A stretch of DNA of 64,000 nucleotides from Rhizobium sp. Q54 (lineage in GTDB: Bacteria > Pseudomonadota > Alphaproteobacteria > UBA2966 > CAIVPW01): assembly GCA_945947575.1 (NCBI GenBank), contig CAMEYM010000003.1, forward strand, positions 57,445-121,444, read 5' to 3'. The notes under the pieces were generated by a model. It was not told where the DNA came from and searched no databases. It saw nothing but the letters and a program-made list of their open reading frames with translations. The position numbers were made by a program, and so were the translations under genes. Shown in pieces: positions 9,493 to 16,264 of the stretch; position 1 is the first letter of the stretch; every line of letters starts with the position of its first letter.

Positions 9493-10272
9493 ATGGGCGA
9501 AGCCAAACGCCGCGCCACCACGCCGAAGTCCGACCGCCCCGACCTCGAGAGCGGATTCAATGACGCCGAGCGCGCCCAACTCGCCGACGTGCGCCGCGGC
9601 GCCTATCGCCACGCCACCGCTCAGCTCGGCAGCGCCCGTCATGCGCCGAACGCCGGCGCCCAGGCCGACGCCATCGCCGCCATCCACACCGAAGCGGCGC
9701 GCGCGCTCGATGCGTCCACCGAGCAGTTCTTCCGCACCGCGCGCGAGGGCAAGGCCATCGAGACGCGCATCGCCTGCAAGAAGGGCTGCAACTTCTGCTG
9801 CTACGTCAACGTCGAGGCGACCATCATCGAGGTGATCGGCGTCGCGGCCGTGGCGGTGAAGAACCCTGCCTTGCGCGACTCGGTGCTCGCCACCGCGCCG
9901 CGCCTCGCCGGCCTCGACGCCCTCGCCCGCATCAAGGCGCGCGTGCCGTGCCCGCTGCTGCGCGACGGCGCCTGCTCGATCTATGCCGACCGCCCGCGCA
10001 GCTGCCGCGCCTTCACGTCGTACGACGCCAAGCGCTGCGAGGAGGAACTCAACGATCCCGAGGCCGAGCGCGAGCAGCGGCGTGTCTTCACCTGGCCGCG
10101 CATCCTCGCCGCCGCCGCCACTGACGGCATCCAGTCGGCGTGCCGCGACCTTCGCCTGCAGGACGCGACCGTCGAGATGACGCAAGGCGTGGCGACCGTG
10201 CTGCGCGATCCGGGCGTCATCGCGCGCTGGCTGGCTGGCGAGGCGCCGTTCCCGGCCTACGCCAAGAGCTAG
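9493..10272 (+). CDS. YkgJ-type cysteine-cluster protein, copy 2
   Basis: A 259-residue paralogue of the preceding gene with the same layout: a variable helical N-terminus (about 85 residues), CKKGCNFCCY, CPLL, GACSIYADRPRSCRAF and a later DAKRCEEE. Both copies end in a shared C-terminal pattern (RWLAGE then a short Pro/aromatic tail). The tandem arrangement, with nine bases between genes, indicates duplication and joint expression. The metal centre is inferred from the cysteines only. Its last four bases overlap the end of the convergent ccdA gene. Confidence 0.87.
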   Translation: MGEAKRRATTPKSDRPDLESGFNDAERAQLADVRRGAYRHATAQLGSARHAPNAGAQADAIAAIHTEAARALDASTEQFFRTAREGKAIETRIACKKGCNFCCYVNVEATIIEVIGVAAVAVKNPALRDSVLATAPRLAGLDALARIKARVPCPLLRDGACSIYADRPRSCRAFTSYDAKRCEEELNDPEAEREQRRVFTWPRILAAAATDGIQSACRDLRLQDATVEMTQGVATVLRDPGVIARWLAGEAPFPAYAKS

Positions 10273-11021
10273 CCGATGTGGCCGAGGATCGGGAACGCCT
10301 CGAGCAGGTAGTAGCCGAACGCCGAGAAGCGGTCGGTCACCATCAGCACGCCCGTCAGCACCAGGACGACGCCGGCGCCCTGCTCGACGCGGCGCAGGTA
10401 GGGGCGGAACTTGCGCGAGAACGCCAGGAACTGACGCAGCGCCAGCGCAGCCAGGATGAACGGCACGCCGAGGCCGAGCGAGTAGACCGCCAGCAGCGAT
10501 GCGCCGTAGCTGAGCGAGTCGCTGCTCGCCGCGAAGGTGAGGATCGTCGCCAGGATCGGGCCGATGCACGGCGTCCATCCGAACGCGAACGCAATGCCGA
10601 CCAGGAACGCACCACCGATGCCGCCGAGCGCCGGCGCCGCGTGGACGCGCACGTCGCGATCGAGGAACGAGAGAATCCCGAGGCGGCGGAACAGACCAAG
10701 GTAGTGCAGCCCGAACAGGATCACGACGATGCCCGCGACGCGCGCGATGAGCGTGAAGTGGTCGAACAAGAGGCCGCTGATCGCGCTCGCCGTCGCGCCG
10801 AGCATGACGAACACCAGCGAGAAGCCGAACACGAAGGCGAGCGCCGCCGGCAGAACGCTGCGGGTGCCCGAGCCCAGCGCCGCCCCGCCCTGCCCGTCGT
10901 GCTCGACGGTCGTGCCGGCGACGAAGCTGAGGTAGGCCGGCACCAGCGGCAGCACGCACGGCGACAGGAAGCTCACCACGCCCGCTCCGGCCGCCGCGAT
11001 GTAGGTGATCTCACCCGCCAT
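10269..11021 (-). CDS. ccdA: CcdA-type cytochrome c biogenesis / thiol-reducing membrane protein
   Basis: A 250-residue integral membrane protein of about six spans. CcdA carries electrons from cytoplasmic thioredoxin across the inner membrane to periplasmic thiol reductants used in cytochrome c maturation. The two redox cysteines lie in the expected motifs, LSPCVLPLVPAY in the first span and GWTPCIGPIL in the fourth, both with the characteristic prolines. Length is typical of CcdA rather than full DsbD. A possible partner, a TlpA-like thioredoxin, is encoded 25 kb away at 36.0 kb. The start MAGEITYIAAAGAG is the only sensible one. Confidence 0.92.
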   Translation of the reverse strand: MAGEITYIAAAGAGVVSFLSPCVLPLVPAYLSFVAGTTVEHDGQGGAALGSGTRSVLPAALAFVFGFSLVFVMLGATASAISGLLFDHFTLIARVAGIVVILFGLHYLGLFRRLGILSFLDRDVRVHAAPALGGIGGAFLVGIAFAFGWTPCIGPILATILTFAASSDSLSYGASLLAVYSLGLGVPFILAALALRQFLAFSRKFRPYLRRVEQGAGVVLVLTGVLMVTDRFSAFGYYLLEAFPILGHIG

Positions 11022-11103
11022 GGAGGCCGGACCCTAGGACTCCAGCCCCCGCGGCTCAAGCGCCGCAGATTCCTTGCCTTTCTCGACATTGGCCGCTCCA
11101 AAC

Positions 11104-11139
11104 ATAAAGAATATCAAGCAGTGTATTGATTTTCTTTAT
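11104..11139. promoter_or_regulatory. Long AT-rich inverted repeat upstream of DUF2089 gene
   Basis: ATAAAGAATATCAA (11104-11117) and TTGATTTTCTTTAT (11126-11139) are inverted repeats matching at 13 of 14 positions around an 8-base centre. The block is strikingly AT-rich for this genome and lies 44 bases before the DUF2089 start. It could be an operator for that helix-turn-helix protein, or the ccdA/DUF2089 intergenic promoter. Confidence 0.55.
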
Positions 11140-11183
11140 CGGAGTGCGCATTCTTGTTGTAGAAGTCAACCTAGAGCGCCGCC

Positions 11184-11564
11184 ATGGCCCACGACTGGGA
11201 AAAACTGACGCAGCTGGTCGGCGACCAAGCCTTCGTGATCGAGCGCGTGCGCATCTCGGACAGCGGCATCGCCATCGAGGGCCCGTTCGATCTGCCGCCA
11301 CTCGCCCGTCTCGGCGGCGACGACCAGGTCTTCCTGGCCGCCTTCGTACGCAGCCACGGCAACATCAAGCGCATGGAAGAGTGGTTCGGGGTCTCCTACC
11401 CCACCATCAAGAACCGGCTCAACCGCATCGCCGCTCAGCTCGAGTTCGTCGAGACGCGCACGACGGAATTGTCCAAGCCACTCGACCAACTCGCCGCCGG
11501 CGAGATCACCGTCACCGAAGCGACGCGCGCCCTCAGCGAGCGCCGCTCGAGATCCACTTCGTAG
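11184..11564 (+). CDS. DUF2089 family helix-turn-helix protein
   Basis: A 126-residue cytoplasmic protein. The middle is the signature of DUF2089: FVRSHGNIKRMEEWFG followed by VSYPTIKNRLNRI, a helix-turn-helix in which the second helix resembles those of sigma-like and Fis-like regulators. The N-terminal part (FVIERVRISDSGIAIEGPF) is the small beta unit seen in the family. Members sit next to genes for membrane or envelope-stress proteins with a LiaX/YvlB-type N-terminus, exactly as here, where the next gene begins nine bases later. Function is inferred to be DNA-binding regulation of this pair, possibly through the large dyad upstream. Confidence 0.85.
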   Translation: MAHDWEKLTQLVGDQAFVIERVRISDSGIAIEGPFDLPPLARLGGDDQVFLAAFVRSHGNIKRMEEWFGVSYPTIKNRLNRIAAQLEFVETRTTELSKPLDQLAAGEITVTEATRALSERRSRSTS

Positions 11565-11573
11565 GGGAGTGCC

Positions 11574-12425
11574 ATGAACGAAGAACGCAAGCGCGGGCTC
11601 GACCTGTTGAGCGAAGGCAAGATCAACGCCGACGAGTGCGAGCGCCTGCTCAACGCGCTCACCGCCGCCGCGCGCGTCGAAGAGCGCGCCGACGGCCCGT
11701 TCGCCAACCTGCACCGCCTGCGCCCGCATCTGCACCGCATGCACGAGCATCTGCATGGCGATGGGCGCCCTGCGGGGGGCGAGCGCCGCTTCGTGCGCAT
11801 CGTGGTGGACAAGGACACGGGCGAAGGCCGCACTGAGCGCGTGCGCATCAAGGTGCCGGTGAAGCTCTTGAAGGCCGGCATCAGTCTGTCCGGCCTGATG
11901 CCCAAGGACGTGCGCGAGCGCGTCCAGGAAGCGCTCAAGGAGAAGGGCATCGACGTCGATCCGTTCGCCCTGCGTGGCACCGACACCGACGAGATCATCG
12001 CCGCCCTGCACGACCTCGAAATCGACATCGGCAAGAACGGTGAGAAGGTGCGCATCTTCACCGCCAACGACGATGAGGACGATGACGACGACGATCGCGA
12101 GGGCACTCCGACCCGCGACGCCGAAGGACCGGCGGGCGAGCCCACCGTCGAGCGCACCATCCGTCGCCGCCGCTTCCGCCGCGACTCCTCCGCGTTCTCG
12201 TTGCGCGCTTCGCTGATGGCGCCGGTGATGGCCCTGGCGTTCGCCCTGGCCACCGCCCTGCGCTTCGTGCTGGTGCCGATCGCCTTCGTCCTGGTGATCG
12301 CCTTGCGCCTCGTCAGCTTTGCGTGGCGTGTCGTCACCGCGCCGTTCCGCTGGATCGGCCGCGGCCTTTTGGTGCGCGCGTCCTGGCGGCGCGGCCGCCT
12401 GACCGACCGGACGATCGCGGCTTAG
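11574..12425 (+). CDS. LiaX/YvlB-N-like membrane protein with acidic linker
   Basis: A 283-residue protein. The N-terminus, ERKRGLDLLSEGKINADECE, is the SHOCT-like helical hairpin found at the start of LiaX/YvlB proteins, which sense envelope stress in Firmicutes. It is followed by a polar domain (about 60-155), an extreme acidic run near residues 165-175, an Arg-rich stretch, and a hydrophobic segment of about 45 residues (SLMAPVMALAFALATALRF onward) that should form one or two membrane helices, then a basic tail. Pairing with DUF2089 suggests a two-gene stress module. Topology and role are inferred; only the N-terminal family match is firm. Confidence 0.7.
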   Translation: MNEERKRGLDLLSEGKINADECERLLNALTAAARVEERADGPFANLHRLRPHLHRMHEHLHGDGRPAGGERRFVRIVVDKDTGEGRTERVRIKVPVKLLKAGISLSGLMPKDVRERVQEALKEKGIDVDPFALRGTDTDEIIAALHDLEIDIGKNGEKVRIFTANDDEDDDDDDREGTPTRDAEGPAGEPTVERTIRRRRFRRDSSAFSLRASLMAPVMALAFALATALRFVLVPIAFVLVIALRLVSFAWRVVTAPFRWIGRGLLVRASWRRGRLTDRTIAA

Positions 12426-12446
12426 TCCGGCTCTGCCGGAGGTGGG

Positions 12447-12806
12447 TTAGCGCCCGGCGGGCAACGTCGCCCAGTTACGGGTGTTACGCATGCGGGCCCA
12501 GATGGGACCGGGCAGCGCCAGCCCCTCGCATGCGCGCTGGAACGCCATGCCGCCAAGCACGCCGCCGTCCATTGCGACCCCCAAGAATTCCTGCTGGTCG
12601 ATGGTCACGGAGGTCGCGGCGCACGCTATGCGGTTGCGCTCGCGCAGATCGGCGTGGAGATACGTGATGACGCCGATGCCGACCAGGATCACCCACGCGA
12701 GCGGCGTGCGCAGGAAGTTCGCGAGGTAGCCGACCGCGTCGGCGCGCACCCTGGCGAACAGCCGCAGCATGCCGGAGCCGCCGGTGACTGCGATGGGCAT
12801 GGTCAT
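12447..12806 (-). CDS. Type A small single-span Cys protein, copy 1
   Basis: A 119-residue protein: a short cytoplasmic Gly/Arg segment (TGGSGMLRLFARVRAD), a hydrophobic span (PLAWVILVGIGVITYLHADL), then an exported domain with two conserved cysteines, IACAATSVTI and RACEGLALPGPIW, ending in RMRNTRNWATLPAGR. It overlaps the end of the preceding type B gene by ATGA, so the two are translationally coupled. A second copy (13171-13545) is about 65 percent identical by eye. I do not recognise the family. Two exported cysteines per chain suggest one disulfide. Confidence 0.75.
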   Translation of the reverse strand: MTMPIAVTGGSGMLRLFARVRADAVGYLANFLRTPLAWVILVGIGVITYLHADLRERNRIACAATSVTIDQQEFLGVAMDGGVLGGMAFQRACEGLALPGPIWARMRNTRNWATLPAGR

Positions 12807-13162
12807 CAGTAGACCCACATGTTGCCGGTGTTCTCCCGGCATTTCTGCGGGAAGAACGCCAGGCGGCCATCGGAGAAGCGCGCCCTGCCGCCCGGCTCGC
12901 AGTGGGCCAGTGGCCAGTGATCCTTCCAACGGTCGGGAATGCGGCCCTTGCACGCCTCGTAGGCGACCGTGTCGGAGGGCTGCACGTAATACTCGGGGAT
13001 GTTGATGACACCGCCGTGGATCGGCGCGGTCAGGGCGCAGGTGCGATCGAAGTTGCGGTCGGCGCGCACCAGTTGCGCGTAGCCCAGCACGATCATGGCC
13101 AGCGCCATCAGCGTGACCGGATTGGTGAAGAACGCGCGATTGAACCCCAGGCGACCGAGCAT
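12806..13162 (-). CDS. Type B small single-span Cys protein, copy 1
   Basis: A 118-residue protein beginning MLGRLGFNRAFF, then one membrane span (NPVTLMALAMIVLGYAQLV) and an exported domain with four cysteines in conserved settings: RTCALTAPIHGG, YEACKGRIPDRW, LAHCEPGG and PQKCRENTGNMW. The exported part has the shape of a small disulfide-stabilised domain with a repeated pattern of aromatic and basic residues. Three type B genes lie in this array; two are followed directly by a type A gene. No known family comes to mind. The start codon was set where the homology between copies begins. Confidence 0.75.
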   Translation of the reverse strand: MLGRLGFNRAFFTNPVTLMALAMIVLGYAQLVRADRNFDRTCALTAPIHGGVINIPEYYVQPSDTVAYEACKGRIPDRWKDHWPLAHCEPGGRARFSDGRLAFFPQKCRENTGNMWVY

Positions 13163-13170
13163 GCTGCGTA

Positions 13171-13545
13171 CTATTGCCGGCCTGGCGGCCAAGCCCAGTT
13201 GCGGGTATTGCGCATGCGCGCCCAGATCGGGCCGGGCAGCGCCAGGCCCTCGCAGGCGCGCTGGAAGTTGACGCCGCCGCCGATGGGATCGTTGCCCATG
13301 ACGATGTCGCGGAAGGTCTGCTGGTCCAGCGTCACCGAGGTGGCCGCGCACGCCATGCGGTTGCCCTCGCGCAAGTCCGAATACACCCAGGTGCCGCCGA
13401 TGACGCCGGCGATCATCACCCAGGCGAGCGGCGCCTTGAGGAACTGACCGACCTGGGCCATGGCCTCGGCGCGCACCCTGGCGAACAGGCGCAGCATGCC
13501 GGAGCCGCCGGTGATGCCGATGGGAGTGGTCGTGGGCATGGTCAT
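13171..13545 (-). CDS. Type A small single-span Cys protein, copy 2
   Basis: A 124-residue paralogue of the 12447-12806 gene. Shared blocks are TGGSGMLRLFARVRAE, the membrane span APLAWVMIAGVIGGTW, MACAATSVTLDQQ and QRACEGLALPGPIWARMRN; between the two cysteines the copies differ more and this one carries an extra few residues (MGNDPIGGGV). It starts one base after the stop of type B copy 2, repeating the B-then-A order of the first pair. The duplication unit is therefore the B-A pair, about 740 bases. Function unknown. Confidence 0.75.
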   Translation of the reverse strand: MTMPTTTPIGITGGSGMLRLFARVRAEAMAQVGQFLKAPLAWVMIAGVIGGTWVYSDLREGNRMACAATSVTLDQQTFRDIVMGNDPIGGGVNFQRACEGLALPGPIWARMRNTRNWAWPPGRQ

Positions 13546-13546
13546 G

Positions 13547-13915
13547 CTAGTAGGCCCACAGGTTGCCGGTGTTCTCCCGGCACTTCTGCGGGAAGAACGC
13601 GAGACGCCCATCGGAGAAACGCGCCATGCCGCCCGGCACGTCGCAGTGGGCGATCGGCCAGTTGCCCTTCCAGCGGTCGGGGATGCGGCCCAGGCACGCC
13701 TGGTAGGCGAGCGTGTCGGTGCGCTGCACGTAGTACTCGTCGTCGTAGATGATGCCGCCGCCGTGGATCGGCGCGGTGACCGAGCATGTGTAGGTGTAGT
13801 GGCGATCGGCGCGCACCACCTGCACCCAGGCGACGGCGAGCATCGCCGCCACCATCCAGGTAACCGGGTTCGAGAAGAACCGTTGGTTGAAGCCAAGCTT
13901 GCTCAAGAACGTCAT
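13547..13915 (-). CDS. Type B small single-span Cys protein, copy 2
   Basis: A 122-residue paralogue of type B copy 1: MTFLSKLGFNQRFF, a membrane span (NPVTWMVAAMLAVAWVQVV), and the exported cysteines YTCSVTAPIHGG, YQACLGRIPDRW, IAHCDVPGG and PQKCRENTGNLW. All four cysteine positions and the GRIPDRWK motif are conserved against copy 1, while the loop between the first two cysteines has diverged. An ATG eight codons further upstream (MFISEFGA) is possible, but the chosen start aligns with the other copies. Confidence 0.75.
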   Translation of the reverse strand: MTFLSKLGFNQRFFSNPVTWMVAAMLAVAWVQVVRADRHYTYTCSVTAPIHGGGIIYDDEYYVQRTDTLAYQACLGRIPDRWKGNWPIAHCDVPGGMARFSDGRLAFFPQKCRENTGNLWAY

Positions 13916-13963
13916 CGCGCCGAACTCGGATATGAACACAAGGTTGCGCGCCTCTGGCGCGAC

Positions 13964-14319
13964 TCAGAACACAAAGTAGTTGCCTGTATTGCGCCGGCAC
14001 TTCTGCGGGAAGTTGGCGAGCCTGCCGTCCGAGGTGCGCGCCTTGCCGCCCGGCGAGCAATCCGCCAGCGGCCAGCGCCCCTGGAAGCGCGCCGGAATGC
14101 GCCCGAGGCAATACTGGTACGCCAGTGTATCGGAAGGCTGCACGTAATACTCGTCGCCGTTCTGGGGGCCGACATGGATGGGCGCCGTCAGCGAACACGT
14201 ATACGTGTAGTGGCGCTCCGCCTCCACCGCCGACGACCACGCAAGCACCAGCAGCGCCGCCGCCACCCAGGTGACGGGGTTGAACGGAAAGCCCGGCTCA
14301 GCCCGAGACGCGCCAGCAC
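13964..14319 (-). pseudogene. Type B small Cys protein, copy 3, frameshifted at its 5' end
   Basis: The exported domain is intact (YTCSLTAPIHVG, YQYCLGRIPARF, LADCSPGG, PQKCRRNTGNYF) and preceded by the end of a membrane span (PVTWVAAALLVLAWSS). The conserved N-terminus is also there but in another frame: from a GTG at 14319, behind GAGGAG, it reads VLARLGLSRAF and then needs one extra base at about 14285-14287 to enter the FNPVTW frame. So this copy has probably lost one base, or is a sequence error, or uses a later start. It is the most upstream member of the leftward array. Confidence 0.6.
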
Positions 14320-14404
14320 CCTCGGCTACTCCTCGCCCTTCCGCCTGGATTGCGGCCGGTTCTTAGCACGGGGCGGCGCGCCGACTGAAGGGTAGCCCGC
14401 GTCA

Positions 14405-14432
14405 TTGACAGGGGGGTGGCGGGGTCTACGCT
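14405..14432 (+). promoter_or_regulatory. Sigma-70-type promoter abutting the Sel1 gene start
   Basis: TTGACA (14405-14410), 16 bases, TACGCT (14427-14432). The ATG at 14439 lies only six bases after the -10 box, so a transcript from this promoter would have almost no leader. Confidence 0.55.
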
Positions 14433-14438
14433 CCGGCC

Positions 14439-15485
14439 ATGATCCGACCCTTCCGCCTCGCCGCCCTGGCAGCGATGTCGCTCGTCTTTGCGCTCCCGCT
14501 CGAGCTTGGTCCGGCGCGCGCCGACTACATGATCGGCTTCGAAGCGTTTCGCATCGAGGAGTACGCGGTCGCCATCAACGAGCTGCGTCCCGAGGCCGAA
14601 GCGGGCGACGGCGGCGCCGCCGTCATCCTCGCGCTCATCTACGCCAACGCCTACGGACGCCAGGCCCCCGACATGGCGACTGCCGTGCGCTGGCTGGAGA
14701 TCGCCGCCAAGTCCGGCGACCAGGCCGCGACGTCGATCGCCGGCGCCCTGCTCGGCATCCGGCGCGACGCCGCGCGCGAATTCGAGTCCTCGCTGGCGTG
14801 GCTGAGCGACGCCGCCTCGCGCAACGACGTCGCCGCCCAGTTCGTCCTCGGCTGGCTGACGACGAACGGCCTCGGCACGCGCCGCGACGCCAACGCCGGT
14901 CTCGCCTGGACCCGTCGCGCCGCCGATGGCGGACACATCGATGCCGCCTATCGTCTCGCCAGCGCGTATCTGGAAGGCCGCGGCGTGCCACGCGACGAAC
15001 GCGAGGCCGCCGTGTGGTTCGCGAAGGCCGGCGACCGCGGCCACGCGCCGAGCCAGGCTGCCCTCGCCCTGCTCTATGCCGCCGGCCGCGGCGTGCCCGC
15101 CGAGCCGGCTCAAGCCGCCGCGTGGGCGCGCAAAGCCGCCGACCAGGGCTTCGCCGAGGGCCAGTATTTCCTCGCCGGCCTCTACGCCAACGGTGTCGGC
15201 GTGGCCAAGGACGACGGCGAAGCGTTCAGCTGGTTCTATCGCGCCGCCGAGCAGAACTACGGCCCTGCCCAGTTGCGCGTCGCCTCGATGTTCGCCACCG
15301 GCACCGGCGCGCCCCAGGACTACCGCGAGGCGTACTTCTGGCTGCTGCTCGCCTCGTTCGCCTCGGTCGGCCAGGACGTCGCGCGCGCCAACCAGCTGCG
15401 CGATCAGATCGTGCCCAACGTCACGAACCAGGAGCAGGGCGTGATCGAGGGCCGCGCCCTCGCCTGGAAGCCGCGCAAGCCGTAA
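14439..15485 (+). CDS. Exported Sel1-repeat protein
   Basis: A 348-residue protein with a cleavable signal (MIRPFRLAALAAMSLVFALP, cleavage near GPARADY) and at least six Sel1-like repeats of about 36 residues. Repeat signatures include YANAYGRQAPDMATAVRWLE, GWLTTNGLGTRRDANAGLAW, YLEGRGVPRDEREAAVWFAK and LYANGVGVAKDDGEAFSWFY. Sel1 repeats form a curved helical solenoid used for protein binding, often in envelope or polysaccharide-related complexes. No catalytic domain is present, so it is probably a periplasmic adaptor. Partner unknown; the neighbours are unrelated. A clear promoter lies immediately upstream. Confidence 0.9.
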   Translation: MIRPFRLAALAAMSLVFALPLELGPARADYMIGFEAFRIEEYAVAINELRPEAEAGDGGAAVILALIYANAYGRQAPDMATAVRWLEIAAKSGDQAATSIAGALLGIRRDAAREFESSLAWLSDAASRNDVAAQFVLGWLTTNGLGTRRDANAGLAWTRRAADGGHIDAAYRLASAYLEGRGVPRDEREAAVWFAKAGDRGHAPSQAALALLYAAGRGVPAEPAQAAAWARKAADQGFAEGQYFLAGLYANGVGVAKDDGEAFSWFYRAAEQNYGPAQLRVASMFATGTGAPQDYREAYFWLLLASFASVGQDVARANQLRDQIVPNVTNQEQGVIEGRALAWKPRKP

Positions 15486-15488
15486 CCG

Positions 15489-16094
15489 CTAGCTGCGAGT
15501 CATCCGCCGGAACGCGTCGACCACAGCATCCACCGGCGTATCCATCCGCGCGAGCTGTCCCGACGACTCGAACAGCGACAATCCGAACGCAAAGCACGCG
15601 GTTGCGAGCGCCCGCACCGCGACCTCGTCCGGCGCGCGTCCCTGCGCATCCGCCGCAAGCCGACCAAGCGCACTCATCAGGCGCCCCGCCACGCGCTTGC
15701 CGAATTCCCCGCCATTGCGCGCACCGTCGAACACGATCGGCAGCAGCGCGGCCGCCGGCTGTCCCGCGCCGAACACCGCGTGCAGCCCGCCACTGACGGC
15801 GACCAGCGGCGCATCCCGCGAGCGCGCGGCCACCTCGCGCCCGAGCTCCGCCAGCGCCGACAGCGCCAGGTCCTCGAGCAGCGCGTCTTTGTCCGGGTAG
15901 TACGTGTAGAGACCGCCGACGGCCGCCCCCGCCTGCGCCGCGATGGCGCGCACCGTCGCGCCGGCCAATCCCTGGCGCCGGAACACCGCCCACGCCGCAG
16001 CGCGCAAGCGCTGCCGCGTCGCCTCGCGCCCGCGTAAGCCCACCGGCGCCCGCTTCGCCGCCGATCGCTTGGCCTTGCTCTTCGCCCGCGCCAT
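15489..16094 (-). CDS. TetR family transcriptional regulator
   Basis: A 201-residue repressor-type protein. The N-terminal helix-turn-helix is typical: AAWAVFRRQGLAGATVRAIA then GAAVGGLYTYYPDKDALL. The C-terminal ligand and dimerisation domain (about 80-200) is variable, as usual. The start at 16094 was chosen because the next ATG upstream, at 16124, lies inside a palindrome (16118-16130) that looks like its own operator. Three copies of that palindrome fill the gap to the divergent yjbQ gene, suggesting autoregulation and control of yjbQ. The inducing ligand cannot be predicted. Confidence 0.9.
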   Translation of the reverse strand: MARAKSKAKRSAAKRAPVGLRGREATRQRLRAAAWAVFRRQGLAGATVRAIAAQAGAAVGGLYTYYPDKDALLEDLALSALAELGREVAARSRDAPLVAVSGGLHAVFGAGQPAAALLPIVFDGARNGGEFGKRVAGRLMSALGRLAADAQGRAPDEVAVRALATACFAFGLSLFESSGQLARMDTPVDAVVDAFRRMTRS

Positions 16095-16117
16095 GGTCCC
16101 GCACCCTAGCCCTTTCG

Positions 16118-16130
16118 TGAACATCGTTCA
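16118..16130. promoter_or_regulatory. TetR operator candidate 1
   Basis: TGAACATCGTTCA, a palindrome of the form TGAAC-N3-GTTCA, 24 bases upstream of the TetR start. Same form as two further sites 43 and 93 bases away. Confidence 0.65.
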
Positions 16131-16159
16131 ATCAGCAGCGCGGTCTTCTTCCGCTCTTG

Positions 16160-16174
16160 ATGAACTATGTTCAT
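16160..16174. promoter_or_regulatory. TetR operator candidate 2
   Basis: ATGAACTATGTTCAT, a 15-base palindrome with the same TGAAC-N3-GTTCA core, midway between the divergent tetR and yjbQ genes. Confidence 0.65.
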
Positions 16175-16209
16175 TCCAGTGAGCATCGCACCGCCCCTCT
16201 CCGCCTTCG

Positions 16210-16224
16210 ATGAACACTGTTCAT
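16210..16224. promoter_or_regulatory. TetR operator candidate 3
   Basis: ATGAACACTGTTCAT, a 15-base palindrome with the same core. Its last base is the first base of TTGGCG (16224-16229), the likely -35 box of yjbQ (with TGTGCT at 16247-16252), so binding here should block yjbQ transcription. Confidence 0.65.
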
Positions 16225-16264
16225 TGGCGGCAAAAGCCGCGCAGCCTGTGCTAGGGTGCGCGCC

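Larger units (their letters stand above)
12447..14319 (-). repeat. Tandem duplication array of type A and type B genes
   Basis: In transcription order the genes are B3, B2, A2, B1, A1. Nucleotide similarity between the two B-A units is evident by eye, for example the shared stretches encoding TGGSGMLRLFARVRA and PQKCRENTGN. The pattern is best explained by duplication of a B-A pair plus one additional B. Confidence 0.75.

Noticed and set aside
8596..10959. 787-codon minus-strand frame across the YkgJ genes and ccdA
   Set aside because: It is antisense to two strong genes and in a different frame from ccdA; no recognisable protein features.
12480..13500. CRISPR or short tandem repeats in the A/B gene array
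   Set aside because: The repetition comes from paralogous genes of about 360 bases; there are no regular spacers.
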